Shown here in pieces: positions 1 to 8,181 of a DNA stretch of 13,599 nucleotides. The stretch is from Caulobacter sp. Its GTDB lineage: Bacteria > Pseudomonadota > Alphaproteobacteria > Caulobacterales > Caulobacteraceae. A model generated the notes under the pieces. It did not search any database and was not told where the DNA came from. It saw only the letters and a program-made list of their open reading frames with translations. Made by a program: the position numbers and the translations under genes. Every line of letters begins with the position of its first letter. The stretch's first letter is position 1. The DNA is taken from assembly GCA_014378155.1 (NCBI GenBank), contig JACMOF010000208.1:1-13599 (forward strand), read 5' to 3'.

Positions 1-262
1 CGACCGCGATCGCCGACGGATGGGCGCGCTCGCCGATCTTGCCATTGGCGCCGATCTCCGGCGAAGCGGCCAGCGGTATCTCGGTCGGAGCCGCCGGCAG
101 GCCCGCGAAGGCCTCGAGCAGACTTTGCCGCTGGCGCTCAAGACCTGCCAGATGATGGCTTCCGGAATTTATCGCGCACCAAGCAATCGCTCGCTCAATG
201 ATCGGCGCGCCTTGGCCGGCCAGATGATCCAGCACCGCGCGATCTTCGTCATTGAGTCGCAT
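1..262 (-). CDS. Probable M20-family metallo-hydrolase (peptidase), N-terminal fragment
   Basis: The frame is open from an ATG at 262 to the left window edge with no stop, giving 87 residues of a longer protein. The product begins MRLNDEDRAVLDHLAG. A stretch near residues 26-46 has the pattern W-C-A-I-N-S-G-S-x-x-x-x-G-L. As I remember them, alphaproteobacterial M20/M25/M40 hydrolases (glutamate-carboxypeptidase-like zinc enzymes) start with a helical segment reading W-x-x-I-N-S-G-S-x-N-L-x-G-L before the metal-binding core. The metal ligands would lie beyond the window, so catalytic competence cannot be judged. The start is supported by a good Shine-Dalgarno sequence (GAGGGAG) 11 bases upstream. 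The gene is co-directional with tamA-tamB but separated by 140 bp, so it may have its own promoter. The reading frame is well supported; the family call is moderate and rests on one short motif. Confidence 0.6.
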   Translation of the reverse strand, partial: MRLNDEDRAVLDHLAGQGAPIIERAIAWCAINSGSHHLAGLERQRQSLLEAFAGLPAAPTEIPLAASPEIGANGKIGERAHPSAIAV

Positions 263-273
263 GAAATCTGTGT

Positions 274-280
274 CTCCCTC
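274..280 (-). promoter_or_regulatory. Shine-Dalgarno sequence of the M20-like gene
   Basis: The minus strand reads GAGGGAG, ending 11 bases before the ATG at 262. This purine block supports the start chosen for the partial hydrolase. The spacing is slightly long but acceptable. Confidence 0.5.
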
Positions 281-360
281 AGTTCAACCTAAACCAAGGG
301 CCGCGGACGTTTCGTGCTTCCTTGCCTGGGAAAACCGGGTGTCCGCGCAACAGCCTTGCT

Positions 361-394
361 CCGGACCCTGATCGGTCGCGCGGGGATCAGCCGG
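361..394 (-). terminator. Imperfect hairpin just downstream of tamB, possible terminator
   Basis: CTGATC (368-373) pairs with GATCAG (385-390). The outer CCGG (361-364) pairs with CCGG (391-394), leaving a three-base bulge. The hairpin begins 8 bases after the tamB stop codon. No T-tract follows on the minus strand, so it is not a classical intrinsic terminator. It could be an RNA 3'-end stabiliser or chance. The rest of the 263-402 gap shows nothing else I can support. Confidence 0.25.
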
Positions 395-402
395 AAGCCA
401 GA

Positions 403-3400
403 TCATTGATAGTCTTTTCTCCACCGCACCGAAAGCTGGGCGTCGCCTTGGCCGCCGATTTTGGAGACCAGCGACAGGGTCCGGCGAATACGCCACTCGA
501 CCTGAGCGGCGGGACCATCGCGCGCGCCGCCGATGATCTCCACATAGACGTCGTCGGTGACATACTTGCCGCCGGAAACCGTCATACCCGTGGCGCTTTC
601 GGCGAAGGACAGCCGGTCCAGACCGGCCAGGCTGCGCAGGTTGCCGATCACGTCGAAACCCCCGCCGCCGGCCAGGGCCGCCAGGGCCGAGGCCAGTTGC
701 GCGGCCTCGATCGGGGACAGGTTGGCGGCCGACGATCCAAACAGCACCTGCGACAGCACCTCGTCGCTCGGCAGTTCCGGCTTGGAGGTCAGCGTGATCT
801 CGGGCTTGGCGGCCGTGCCCTGAATGCGCACAACGGCCGTCAGGGTCGGGTCTTCGCGGACCGCCGTCAGGTCCAGCCGGATACGGTCGAGCTGGGTGGC
901 CAGGCGCACCACGCCCTCGTCCGCGAATTCGAACCGCTTGCCAGCGAAATCGTACTCGCCGCGCACGATCCGCGCCTCGCCGTCCAGCGTCGGGCTGTTG
1001 GTCGAACCGCCGACATGGGCGTCCAGCGACAGTTCGGCGTCGAGCCCACGGCCACGCACGAAGATCCGGCGCGGAGCCTTCAGGGTGACGTCCAGCGTCA
1101 TTCCCGAACCCGGCGTGACCTTGCGTGGCTCGACGCCTTGCTGCAGGTCGGCTGGGCGATTGCGTTCAACCACATCCATGGACGCCACGCCGACTGGCGT
1201 CTTGGTCTGGGCCGAGACGTCGGCGCGGTCGAGCACCAGGGCGCCGGTCAGCTTGACCTTGCCGTCCGCGCCACGGTTGATCGTCGTCTGGCCGGTGGCC
1301 GTGGCGGAGGCCAGGTCGTTGTCGATGACCTTGAAACCCTTGAGGTCCAGGCGGAAGCTGCCCACGCCACCGCGGGCCAGGCTGATGCGCCCGGCGCCCG
1401 ACAACGTGCCGCCCTGCCCGTCGCCGGCCGTCGCCTTGCTGACGTCGATGGCGTTGTCGGCCAGCGCCACGCTGACATTGACGTCACGAAGGCTGAAGCC
1501 CGTCTGGCCGTCATCCACCCGGCCACCCTCAAGGCTGGCGCGACCGGTCAGGCGGGGATCGGCGAGGGTGCCGGCCAGCGAGCCATCGGCGTCGATCTTG
1601 CCCGACACGCTGCGCTCGGAACTGCCAAGAAGATCCCACAGGGGTTTGATTTCGCCACGAGCCTGGAAACGACCAAGCACCTGTCGGGTCCGATCGATCG
1701 CCAAGTGGAACGGCTTGGCCGAGGCCACGGTGGCCAGGGTCACATCTGCCTGGGCGCTCAGGCCCTGGCTATTGGAACTGGTGGCGTTGATGGTCATCTG
1801 GCTGTCGCGCAGCGCCCCACGAATCTGAGCGTTCAGCGATTGTTCAGGCTTTGAGCCGCGCTCCCGGGCTCCCGTCAGCGTGGCGTTGAAATCACCCGTC
1901 AGTACGGGACCAGAACCATTGAGCGTGGCGCGGGCATCGATCCTGCCGACCAGGTCTGAGTTCAGGGCGGTCAAACTTACTCCGACCAGTTCCGCGCGCA
2001 GCGTGGCGAGGTCGCCGCCGACATCGGCGTCCAGGTCGGCCTGGCCGTCACCGACGGCCAGCCGTAGGCGCGCGCTGGTGCGGGGGCCACCGAAGCGGAT
2101 TTGCGCGGCTTCGCGCGTCTTGACCGTCGTTCGGCCCATGGCGCCGTTGGCGTCGAGGGCGAGCAGATATTGATCGCCCGCCTCGCTCAGCACGCCCGAC
2201 CCGGCGAGCGTCCAACGCCCGGATGGCGCTTCGCCGCGCGCGTCCAGCGTCAGCGGTAGGCGGTTCATGGGCCCGAACGCCTTGATCGCCGCGTGACGGA
2301 CCTTCCAGGCGCCGCCGACCACATCATCGGCGACGAGGTCGATCTGCGCGGCAGGACCGGCCGCGCTATCGACGATCTTGGCCGTGCCCTTCACCGCGCC
2401 CTGCGCCAGAAAGGCCCCAGGGCCGACGTTGACGGTAAGGTCCGCGGTCGCGGGGTGGCCGCTGCGTAGCGAGACCGCGCCCTTGGCCGCGGCCCCGCCG
2501 GCGTCGACATCGAGGTCGGAGAGCTCAAGTCCGCCCTGCGCGAAGTTGAACGCCGCGTGGCCACGCGCCGGACCATAGGTACTGCCGGCGTTAATCGTCA
2601 CCACGCCGTCGGCGCCATCGGCCCGCTTGGCGAAAGACAGCACGATGTGGGCGTCCTTCAACGGCAGGCGCGGCACGTCGATCGAGTCGAAATCAGCGAT
2701 CAGGTCGGCCTTGGGCGCCGTGAGTGTTCCGGTTACCGCGCCCGTGCCCTTGGCCTTGCCGGCGATCTCCACCGGACCAGCGCGGAAGGGTCCTGTCGCC
2801 GTCCAATCCAGCTTGAACCCCAGGGCGGGTCCCGGACCAAGCACGCCCGAGGTCCGCACCGAGGCGGCGGCGCCGTCGAGCTTGGCGTCGGCCACCGACA
2901 GGCGATTGTCCGCCCAAGCCGCGCGGGCTTCCAGACGCGGAGTCTTGCCCAGCAGGCGATCCAGCTCCGAAAGACCCGAGGCGAAATTGGCGCCTCGGGC
3001 GTCGGCCGTCAGCATCCACGGCTTGCCGGCCGACTGGCTGGCCGACCACTTGGCGGTGACCTGGCCGGCCATGCCAGGCCGAACCGGCGCCAGGGAGCCA
3101 ATCTTGGCCTCACCCTTGAACGAAAGGCCGCCCAAAATGCCTCGCTCGCCCTGGGCCAGGACCACGAGGTTGGGCGCATTCACCTTGGCCGAACGGATCA
3201 GGAAGCGGCCGTCCTTGAGCTGCGCCCCCTCGAACTGAACCGACGGCGTGCGCCCCAGCACGGCCAGCAGGCCCTCGCCCGCCCCGCCCTCGGTGGTGGC
3301 GTCGGCCTTGATCACCAATTCGCCGCGCCTCCAGGCGACGCTGGCCGGCCCCCTGGCGCGAGCCAGCCGATAGCCCAGCCAGGAGAGGTCGCGAACATCG

Positions 3401-4596
3401 ACACGGCCGTCGATCGAGAAACCCTGCGCGTCGAGGCGCAACACGCCGTCGGCCACGCCGGCGCCCAGCTCGGGCATCGGCGTGATCTTCGACAGGTCCT
3501 TCACCCTGGCGTTGAACGCCAGGCCAGCGGATCCAGTGACGCGCTTGGCCAGGTCGGCCAGGCCATGTGCGGTAAGGTTCAGGTTCGGGCTGTCGATCTT
3601 GACGTCGAGATCGTTCAACGCGCCAGCCTTGCGCCCAACGATCGAGAAGGCGGCGTCCGCGCCGAACATCTTTTCCTCGCGATCGGTCAAGGTGGAGGCG
3701 GCCAGATCGATATGCCCGGCGGCCGAACCGCCCTGGGCGTTCCAGGCGCCGCCTGCCTTCAGCGGCGTGGCTGCGCCCGAGCGCGCCAGAACGGTGAAGG
3801 CGCCTTGGCTGGTGGTGCCGGTGGCCTTGGCGTTGAGGTCAAAAGGCCGGTCGGGCGACAGACCCAGCGCCCCGGCCAGGGCGCCGCCGTTGGCCTCCTG
3901 AGCCTGGGCGTCAAGCAGCAAGGTCTTGTCTCGGCCCAGGTCGAAGACCAGTTTCAGATGGTCACCGGCGTGCATGCGGCTAAGCACAGCCAGATTGCCC
4001 TTCTGCCCGCCGAAGCGCTCCGATTCATAGTCGCCGCTCATGTCGAAATCGCCGGCCTGACGGCTGAATTCCGATCGCGTAACCAGGCGCAGGGCCAGAT
4101 GGTCGATAGCGATCGACAGGGGCGCGGCGCTCGACTTTCCCTTGGGCGTGAGAGTCGGACGGCGCAGCACGGTGACCTGGCGCGCCCGGATGTCGTTGGC
4201 GTGGAACCGTCGCCCAAACAGTTCAGTGGCCTTCCAATCGACGCGTAGGTCGGCGGCTTCGAGCCAGACGCCCTTTTCGTCGCTGATCGTCAGGCGGCGC
4301 ACGCCGAACTCGCGCCAGATATCGCCGCTCAGGCCCTCGATCTTGAGGCGGCCGATGCGGCCCAGCTTCAGGCCGCTGGTCCGCGCTTCCAGGAAGGCGC
4401 GCCCCTGCGGCGTGATCGCGCCGAAGCGGACGCCGCCTAGCAGCAGCGCGACGATCAGCACCAGGCTGACGGAGACGATCATCAGCAGGCCCGGCCAGCC
4501 AATCTTGCGCGCGACCTTGACCACCGCCTCTACGGCGGCTTCGGGCACGGTCTCTGGCTCTGGCTCTGTTTGGGGCGGCGGCGATGCGTCGGTCAA
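403..4596 (-). CDS. tamB: Translocation and assembly module protein TamB
   Basis: A protein of 1397 residues, within the usual range for TamB. Residues 1-33 are a Pro/Glu-rich cytoplasmic tail. A single hydrophobic helix at about 34-57 anchors it in the inner membrane. The remainder is a long, repetitive, beta-rich, Ala/Gly/Asp-rich region of the AsmA/TamB type, which in this family forms a groove-shaped taco fold across the periplasm. The C-terminal TamB domain (DUF490, PF04357) covers about the last 330 residues. It contains the hallmark LPSDEVLSQVLFG (1275-1287) and ends LSVRWRKDYQ, a typical beta-strand end. TamB works with TamA in outer-membrane protein (autotransporter) assembly and, as an AsmA-like protein, has been implicated in phospholipid movement to the outer membrane. 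The chosen start is a TTG at 4596-4594 that overlaps the tamA stop by 4 bp (TTGA), which suggests translational coupling. The next in-frame ATG lies inside the membrane helix, so it is not credible as a start. An internal GTG at about codon 17 is the only alternative. Confidence 0.93.
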   Translation of the reverse strand: MTDASPPPQTEPEPETVPEAAVEAVVKVARKIGWPGLLMIVSVSLVLIVALLLGGVRFGAITPQGRAFLEARTSGLKLGRIGRLKIEGLSGDIWREFGVRRLTISDEKGVWLEAADLRVDWKATELFGRRFHANDIRARQVTVLRRPTLTPKGKSSAAPLSIAIDHLALRLVTRSEFSRQAGDFDMSGDYESERFGGQKGNLAVLSRMHAGDHLKLVFDLGRDKTLLLDAQAQEANGGALAGALGLSPDRPFDLNAKATGTTSQGAFTVLARSGAATPLKAGGAWNAQGGSAAGHIDLAASTLTDREEKMFGADAAFSIVGRKAGALNDLDVKIDSPNLNLTAHGLADLAKRVTGSAGLAFNARVKDLSKITPMPELGAGVADGVLRLDAQGFSIDGRVDVRDLSWLGYRLARARGPASVAWRRGELVIKADATTEGGAGEGLLAVLGRTPSVQFEGAQLKDGRFLIRSAKVNAPNLVVLAQGERGILGGLSFKGEAKIGSLAPVRPGMAGQVTAKWSASQSAGKPWMLTADARGANFASGLSELDRLLGKTPRLEARAAWADNRLSVADAKLDGAAASVRTSGVLGPGPALGFKLDWTATGPFRAGPVEIAGKAKGTGAVTGTLTAPKADLIADFDSIDVPRLPLKDAHIVLSFAKRADGADGVVTINAGSTYGPARGHAAFNFAQGGLELSDLDVDAGGAAAKGAVSLRSGHPATADLTVNVGPGAFLAQGAVKGTAKIVDSAAGPAAQIDLVADDVVGGAWKVRHAAIKAFGPMNRLPLTLDARGEAPSGRWTLAGSGVLSEAGDQYLLALDANGAMGRTTVKTREAAQIRFGGPRTSARLRLAVGDGQADLDADVGGDLATLRAELVGVSLTALNSDLVGRIDARATLNGSGPVLTGDFNATLTGARERGSKPEQSLNAQIRGALRDSQMTINATSSNSQGLSAQADVTLATVASAKPFHLAIDRTRQVLGRFQARGEIKPLWDLLGSSERSVSGKIDADGSLAGTLADPRLTGRASLEGGRVDDGQTGFSLRDVNVSVALADNAIDVSKATAGDGQGGTLSGAGRISLARGGVGSFRLDLKGFKVIDNDLASATATGQTTINRGADGKVKLTGALVLDRADVSAQTKTPVGVASMDVVERNRPADLQQGVEPRKVTPGSGMTLDVTLKAPRRIFVRGRGLDAELSLDAHVGGSTNSPTLDGEARIVRGEYDFAGKRFEFADEGVVRLATQLDRIRLDLTAVREDPTLTAVVRIQGTAAKPEITLTSKPELPSDEVLSQVLFGSSAANLSPIEAAQLASALAALAGGGGFDVIGNLRSLAGLDRLSFAESATGMTVSGGKYVTDDVYVEIIGGARDGPAAQVEWRIRRTLSLVSKIGGQGDAQLSVRWRKDYQ

Positions 4597-6377
4597 AAGC
4601 TTTGCCCGATGCTGATGTAGAGTTGGAACGCCGGGTCGCCCTCACGCTTGCTGAGCGGCATGGCGATGTCGGCGCGGATCGGGCCGAAACCGAGATCATA
4701 ACGGACGCCAAGGCCGACACCGACCCCGAAGTCGTCGCCGCTCGGCCACTTGTCTACGCCCACGCCGCCGGCGTCGATGAAGGCCACCCCGCCCCAGTGC
4801 TCGGTGAAACGGTGGCGGACCTCGAGCGAGGTCTCCAGCAGCGAAAGCCCGCCTTGCGGCGTGGTGGTGTTGTCGATGCGCGGGCCGATGGCCTGGTAGG
4901 AATAGCCCCGCACCGAGCCGCCGCCGCCCGCATAGAAGCGCCGGGACGCCGGCGTTTCCGGCATGGCGCCGCCCAAGATCTGGCCGGCCTTGAACCGGCC
5001 GGCGATCACAGTCTTGGCGCCCTTGCCAAAGGGCAGATAGGCCGAGGTCTGGGCCTGCACCTTCAGGAAGGCCATCGTCGTGTCGCCGGTAATGGCGGTG
5101 GGCTCGCCCTGGACCTCCAGTCGCCAGCCCTTGGTCGGGTCCAGCACGCTGTCGGACTTATCCCAGGCGTAGGCGGCCGTCGTGGTCAGGGTCGCGAAGT
5201 TCTGGCGCGTGCTGGTGGTCAAGCCGTTTTCGGTCGTCAGCGAGTCGATCTGCGACAAGTCCAAGGCCACGCCATAGGTGCGATAGACGGTGGGGCGCAG
5301 GCGACGGGTCAGGTCGGCGCCGATATGGGCTCCAGTTTCCAGATAGGCGTCGGTGTCGTCACGAAAAATCGAGGTGTCGAGCTTGAGGGTTTGCTGGCTG
5401 CGCCGCCAATGCGGCAAGGCCAGTTCGGCTTCAAGTCGGCTGTCGAGCTTGGCCAGGCGGGCCGTCAGGGTGGTGGTGTCGGCGCGGCGGAACCGGTTGT
5501 AGCGGATCCACTTGGCGTCGACGCCGGGGCCGTCGGTAGACGAGTATCCCGCGCCCAGTTCGATCGTCTTGGACTTCCGATCCGACAGCGTCACCATCAC
5601 CGGGCGCAGGCCATCGGGGCGCAGCTTTTCCTTGGGGGCCAACGAGACGGAAACGGTGTCGTAGACGCCTGTGTCCCGCAGCCGGCGCTCCAATTCGGCG
5701 ATGTCGTCGGGCTGGTAAACATCGCCCATCGTCCAGGGCGCCAAGTGCTGGACCCAGGCGGGGTTGGATCGCCCGTGGGTGACTACCTCCACGCCGTCAA
5801 CCTTGACCAGGTCGCCGGCGGCGACTTGAAAGGTCGGGCGGACGGTGTGGTCGGCGTGGTCGACGATCACTTCGCGCGGCTCGGCGGCGGCGTCGGCATA
5901 GCCCAACTGCTGCACCTGCGCGACGACGCGCCCCTCGGCCGCCAGCACATCAGCGGCCCGCCCGGGTTCCCCCGGCGTCAAGCGGATGACGCTCTCGGCG
6001 CGCTTGACGACGCCCTCGTCCGGCGGCGCGCCGATCCAGGCCAGCTTTGGATCAGCGATCACGAACACCGGGCCTGGTATAATCTTCAGAACGGCGCGAG
6101 GCGGGTCGGCTTCGCTGACATCGGGTTCGACGACATAGCCGTAATAGCCTTCAGCCCTGAGCACGGCGACGACGACGTCGCCAGCGTCTCGCGCCCGGCG
6201 CCGGGCTTCAGAGCGGCTTCGCGGCGGATTCTTCGCTTCCGACATGGCGCGCTGAATCGCCTCGCGGAGCGCACGATCCTCGACGCCTGTAATGGTCGCC
6301 GTGGGTTCGTTCGCACTGGCGTGGCCCGCGACCAACAGGGTCGCGACGGTTACGCCAAGGGCAAATCTCTTACGCAC
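4593..6377 (-). CDS. tamA: Outer-membrane assembly factor TamA (Omp85/BamA family)
   Basis: The product has 594 residues. Residues 1-22 are a Sec signal peptide: MRKRF, a hydrophobic core, then an A-S-A cleavage site before NEP. About three POTRA-like domains follow (roughly 25-260), then a C-terminal 16-strand barrel region of the Omp85 superfamily. The barrel has the conserved loop-6 motif V-R-G-Y (R490-G491-Y492) in a Gly-rich context. It ends LYISIGQSF, with the terminal Phe expected of a BamA-recognised beta-signal. With about three POTRAs and a TamB partner directly downstream, TamA is a better call than BamA, which normally has five POTRAs and sits among different genes. The start is ambiguous: a TTG at 6380 and a GTG at 6377 are adjacent. 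I chose the GTG because GAAGG on the minus strand is better spaced from it (4 bases) than from the TTG (1 base). The gene overlaps tamB by 4 bp and is divergent from the ATP-grasp operon. Confidence 0.92.
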   Translation of the reverse strand: MRKRFALGVTVATLLVAGHASANEPTATITGVEDRALREAIQRAMSEAKNPPRSRSEARRRARDAGDVVVAVLRAEGYYGYVVEPDVSEADPPRAVLKIIPGPVFVIADPKLAWIGAPPDEGVVKRAESVIRLTPGEPGRAADVLAAEGRVVAQVQQLGYADAAAEPREVIVDHADHTVRPTFQVAAGDLVKVDGVEVVTHGRSNPAWVQHLAPWTMGDVYQPDDIAELERRLRDTGVYDTVSVSLAPKEKLRPDGLRPVMVTLSDRKSKTIELGAGYSSTDGPGVDAKWIRYNRFRRADTTTLTARLAKLDSRLEAELALPHWRRSQQTLKLDTSIFRDDTDAYLETGAHIGADLTRRLRPTVYRTYGVALDLSQIDSLTTENGLTTSTRQNFATLTTTAAYAWDKSDSVLDPTKGWRLEVQGEPTAITGDTTMAFLKVQAQTSAYLPFGKGAKTVIAGRFKAGQILGGAMPETPASRRFYAGGGGSVRGYSYQAIGPRIDNTTTPQGGLSLLETSLEVRHRFTEHWGGVAFIDAGGVGVDKWPSGDDFGVGVGLGVRYDLGFGPIRADIAMPLSKREGDPAFQLYISIGQSF

Positions 6378-6554
6378 CAAGCCTTCAGGTCCCCGCGCGG
6401 AACGCCCCCGAACCCCTGTTAGTCGTCCCCCTGCCGCGTGTCACGCCACGAATGCAACGGAACAGCTTAGCCAAGCGCTTCTCTCGCCTGGCCAAAGGCG
6501 CCCAAATACTGGGCAGTCATGCACATCGAGATGACTCGGCGAGAAAAGCGCCGC

Positions 6555-6579
6555 TTGCGGCTGGGCGACGTTCTAGGTT
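6555..6579 (+). promoter_or_regulatory. Candidate housekeeping-sigma promoter of the ATP-grasp operon
   Basis: TTGCGGC, ten bases, then TCTAGGTT. The spacing fits the Caulobacter sigma-73 pattern as I recall it (TTGACGS, N10-14, GCTANAWC), but only about five positions in each box match. It lies about 43 bases upstream of the proposed GTG start. The divergent intergenic region (6378-6622) also holds a 6-bp inverted repeat, AGTCAT (6515-6520) / ATGACT (6531-6536), which could be an operator or chance. No convincing tamA promoter could be picked. Confidence 0.25.
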
Positions 6580-6622
6580 GAGGCGAACATGCTGGCCCAA
6601 TTCGGCGTGCAGGGCGGATAGA

Positions 6623-8146
6623 GTGGACACAGGCGTGGCGGCGAAAATTCAGGACATCGACAACTCCCCCAGCCTGCCCATGACGGGGGCGGCCTATCTG
6701 CCGGGTGTCCCCTATGACGAGATGATCGCCCAGGGCGGCGAAGTCCGGGGCCATTACGCGGCCTTGCAAACCCGCATCTCAACCCTCGGCGCCGGCGAGC
6801 TGGCCGATCGCCAACGCATGCTGGAGCGGTCCTTCCTGCTTCAAGGGATCACGTTCACGGTCTATGGCGCCGACAGCGCGACCGAGCGGATCATCCCTAC
6901 CGACCTTTTCCCGCGCATCCTGCCTGCCCAGGAGTGGGCCAAGATCGAGGCCGGCCTGATCCAGCGCCTGCAAGCGCTGAACATGTTCCTGGCCGACATC
7001 TACGGCGACCAGCAGATCCTGATGGATGGCGTCGTGCCGCGCGAACTGGTGCTGGGCGCCCCTTCGTACCGCCGCGAGATGCAGAACGTCTATGTGCCGC
7101 ACAAGTCCTACGCCAATGTCTGTGGCAGCGACCTGATCCGGGGCCAGGACGGCGAATTCGCCGTGCTGGAGGACAATCTGCGGGTGCCGTCTGGCGTGTC
7201 CTACATGCTGGCCAACCGCGACGCCTCCAAGCGAACCTTTCCCGGCGCCTATCGTGAGGCCGGCGTGCGGCCGGTCGAGCGCTATCCCGACCTGCTGCTG
7301 GCCACGCTGAAAAGCATGAGCGCCGATTGGCGGTCCAATCCGCAGGTCGTGGTGCTAACCCCCGGCGTCTACAACTCAGCCTATTACGAGCACGCCTATC
7401 TGGCCCGCTTGATGGGCGTGCCGCTGGTCGAGGGACGCGACCTCGTGGTCCATGACAACATGGTCTACATGCGCACAACCACGGGCCTGCGCCGGGTGGA
7501 CGTGATCTATCGCCGGGTCGACGACGACTTCATCGATCCCCTCGCCTTCCGCCGCGATTCGTCGCTGGGGGCCGCAGGCCTGTTCAACGCCTATCGGGCC
7601 GGCAATGTGGTGATATGCAACGCGCCCGGCACCGGGGTGGCCGACGACAAGGCCGTCTACGCCTATGTGCCGGAGATCATCAAATACTACCTTGGCGAGG
7701 ACGCCATCCTGCCCAATATCGAGACCTTCCTCTGCCGCGAGCCGGCCCAGCTGAGCCACGTGCTGGCCAATCTGGACAAGCTGGTGGTCAAGGCTGTGGG
7801 GGCGTCCGGCGGCTATGGCATGCTGATCGGGCCCCACGCCTCGGCCCAGGAGCGCTCGGACTTCGCCGACGCCCTGGCCGCAGACCCGGCCAACTACATT
7901 GCCCAGCCGACCATCCAGCTGTCGACCGCCCCCTGCCTGGTCGACGGCCGCATTGAGCCGCGCCACGTCGACCTGCGGCCCTTCATCCTGTCGGGCGAGA
8001 AGACCGTGGTGATGCCCGGCGCCCTGACACGGGTGGCCCTGAAGCGCGGCTCGCTTGTGGTCAATTCCAGCCAGGGCGGCGGCTCCAAGGACACCTGGGT
8101 GCTGTCGGAAGAGACGCCGTCGAACGGCGCGGGAGGCCTGGCATGA
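6623..8146 (+). CDS. Circularly permuted ATP-grasp family protein (DUF404/DUF407)
   Basis: A protein of 507 residues, a usual length for this family (CP_ATPgrasp, COG2308). The N-terminal half has the characteristic patches YDEMIAQGG, RSFLLQGITF and PTDLFPRILPAQEW, plus a region around 170-195 reading VLEDNLRVPSGVSYML. The ATP-grasp core in the C-terminal half shows the glycine-rich loop KAVGASGGYGM (390-400), HVDLRPFI, and a final SSQGGGSKDTW (482-492). ATP-grasp enzymes join a carboxylate to an amine through an acyl-phosphate; the substrates of this subfamily are unknown. The GTG at 6623 is preceded by AGGGCGG about 6 bases upstream. A second in-frame GTG at 6635 would give a start of (M)AAKIQDI and is a reasonable alternative. 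A longer open frame reaches back to an ATG at 6452, but those residues do not look coding. It is the first gene of a three-gene operon. No signal peptide is seen, so it is probably cytoplasmic. Confidence 0.9.
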   Translation: MDTGVAAKIQDIDNSPSLPMTGAAYLPGVPYDEMIAQGGEVRGHYAALQTRISTLGAGELADRQRMLERSFLLQGITFTVYGADSATERIIPTDLFPRILPAQEWAKIEAGLIQRLQALNMFLADIYGDQQILMDGVVPRELVLGAPSYRREMQNVYVPHKSYANVCGSDLIRGQDGEFAVLEDNLRVPSGVSYMLANRDASKRTFPGAYREAGVRPVERYPDLLLATLKSMSADWRSNPQVVVLTPGVYNSAYYEHAYLARLMGVPLVEGRDLVVHDNMVYMRTTTGLRRVDVIYRRVDDDFIDPLAFRRDSSLGAAGLFNAYRAGNVVICNAPGTGVADDKAVYAYVPEIIKYYLGEDAILPNIETFLCREPAQLSHVLANLDKLVVKAVGASGGYGMLIGPHASAQERSDFADALAADPANYIAQPTIQLSTAPCLVDGRIEPRHVDLRPFILSGEKTVVMPGALTRVALKRGSLVVNSSQGGGSKDTWVLSEETPSNGAGGLA

Positions 8147-8181
8147 TGTTGGTTTTTTTGAGTAAAGGGTCGCTCGTATGA
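8143..8181 (+). promoter_or_regulatory. 12-codon minicistron bridging the ATP-grasp and alpha-E genes
   Basis: The 31-bp gap between the two genes is itself an open frame. ATGATG at 8143 overlaps the ATP-grasp stop (ATGA), and the frame reads MMLVFLSKGSLV and stops with a TGA (8179-8181) that overlaps the alpha-E start codon (ATGA at 8178). It contains a T7 run (8153-8159), unusual in this GC-rich DNA, and AAAGGG as a possible ribosome-binding site 8 bases before the alpha-E ATG. The arrangement would allow termination-reinitiation coupling along the operon. It may also be a by-product of a small duplication, because ATGATG-C/T-T occurs at both ends. The geometry is seen; any function is inferred. 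Confidence 0.25.

Noticed and set aside
20..292. Plus-strand 90-codon open frame at the left edge
   Set aside because: It is antisense to the better-supported M20-like coding frame on the minus strand, which has a Shine-Dalgarno sequence and a family-like motif.
322..1854. Long plus-strand open frame opposite the tamB 3' half (510 codons), and similar ones at 2557-4248 and 4584-6422
   Set aside because: These are antisense shadows of tamB and tamA, caused by high GC. The composition is Arg/Gly/His/Gln-rich with no recognisable domain, while the minus-strand proteins have clear family motifs.
6452..6622. N-terminal extension of the ATP-grasp protein from the ATG at 6452
   Set aside because: The extra 57 residues are basic and low in family similarity. 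They cover the likely promoter, and a GTG with a Shine-Dalgarno at 6623 gives the expected N-terminus.
6378..6622. Promoter for tamA on the minus strand (GCTAAGC-like -10)
   Set aside because: A GCTAAGC-like box is present near 6465-6472, but no -35 box lies at suitable spacing, so the match is no better than chance.
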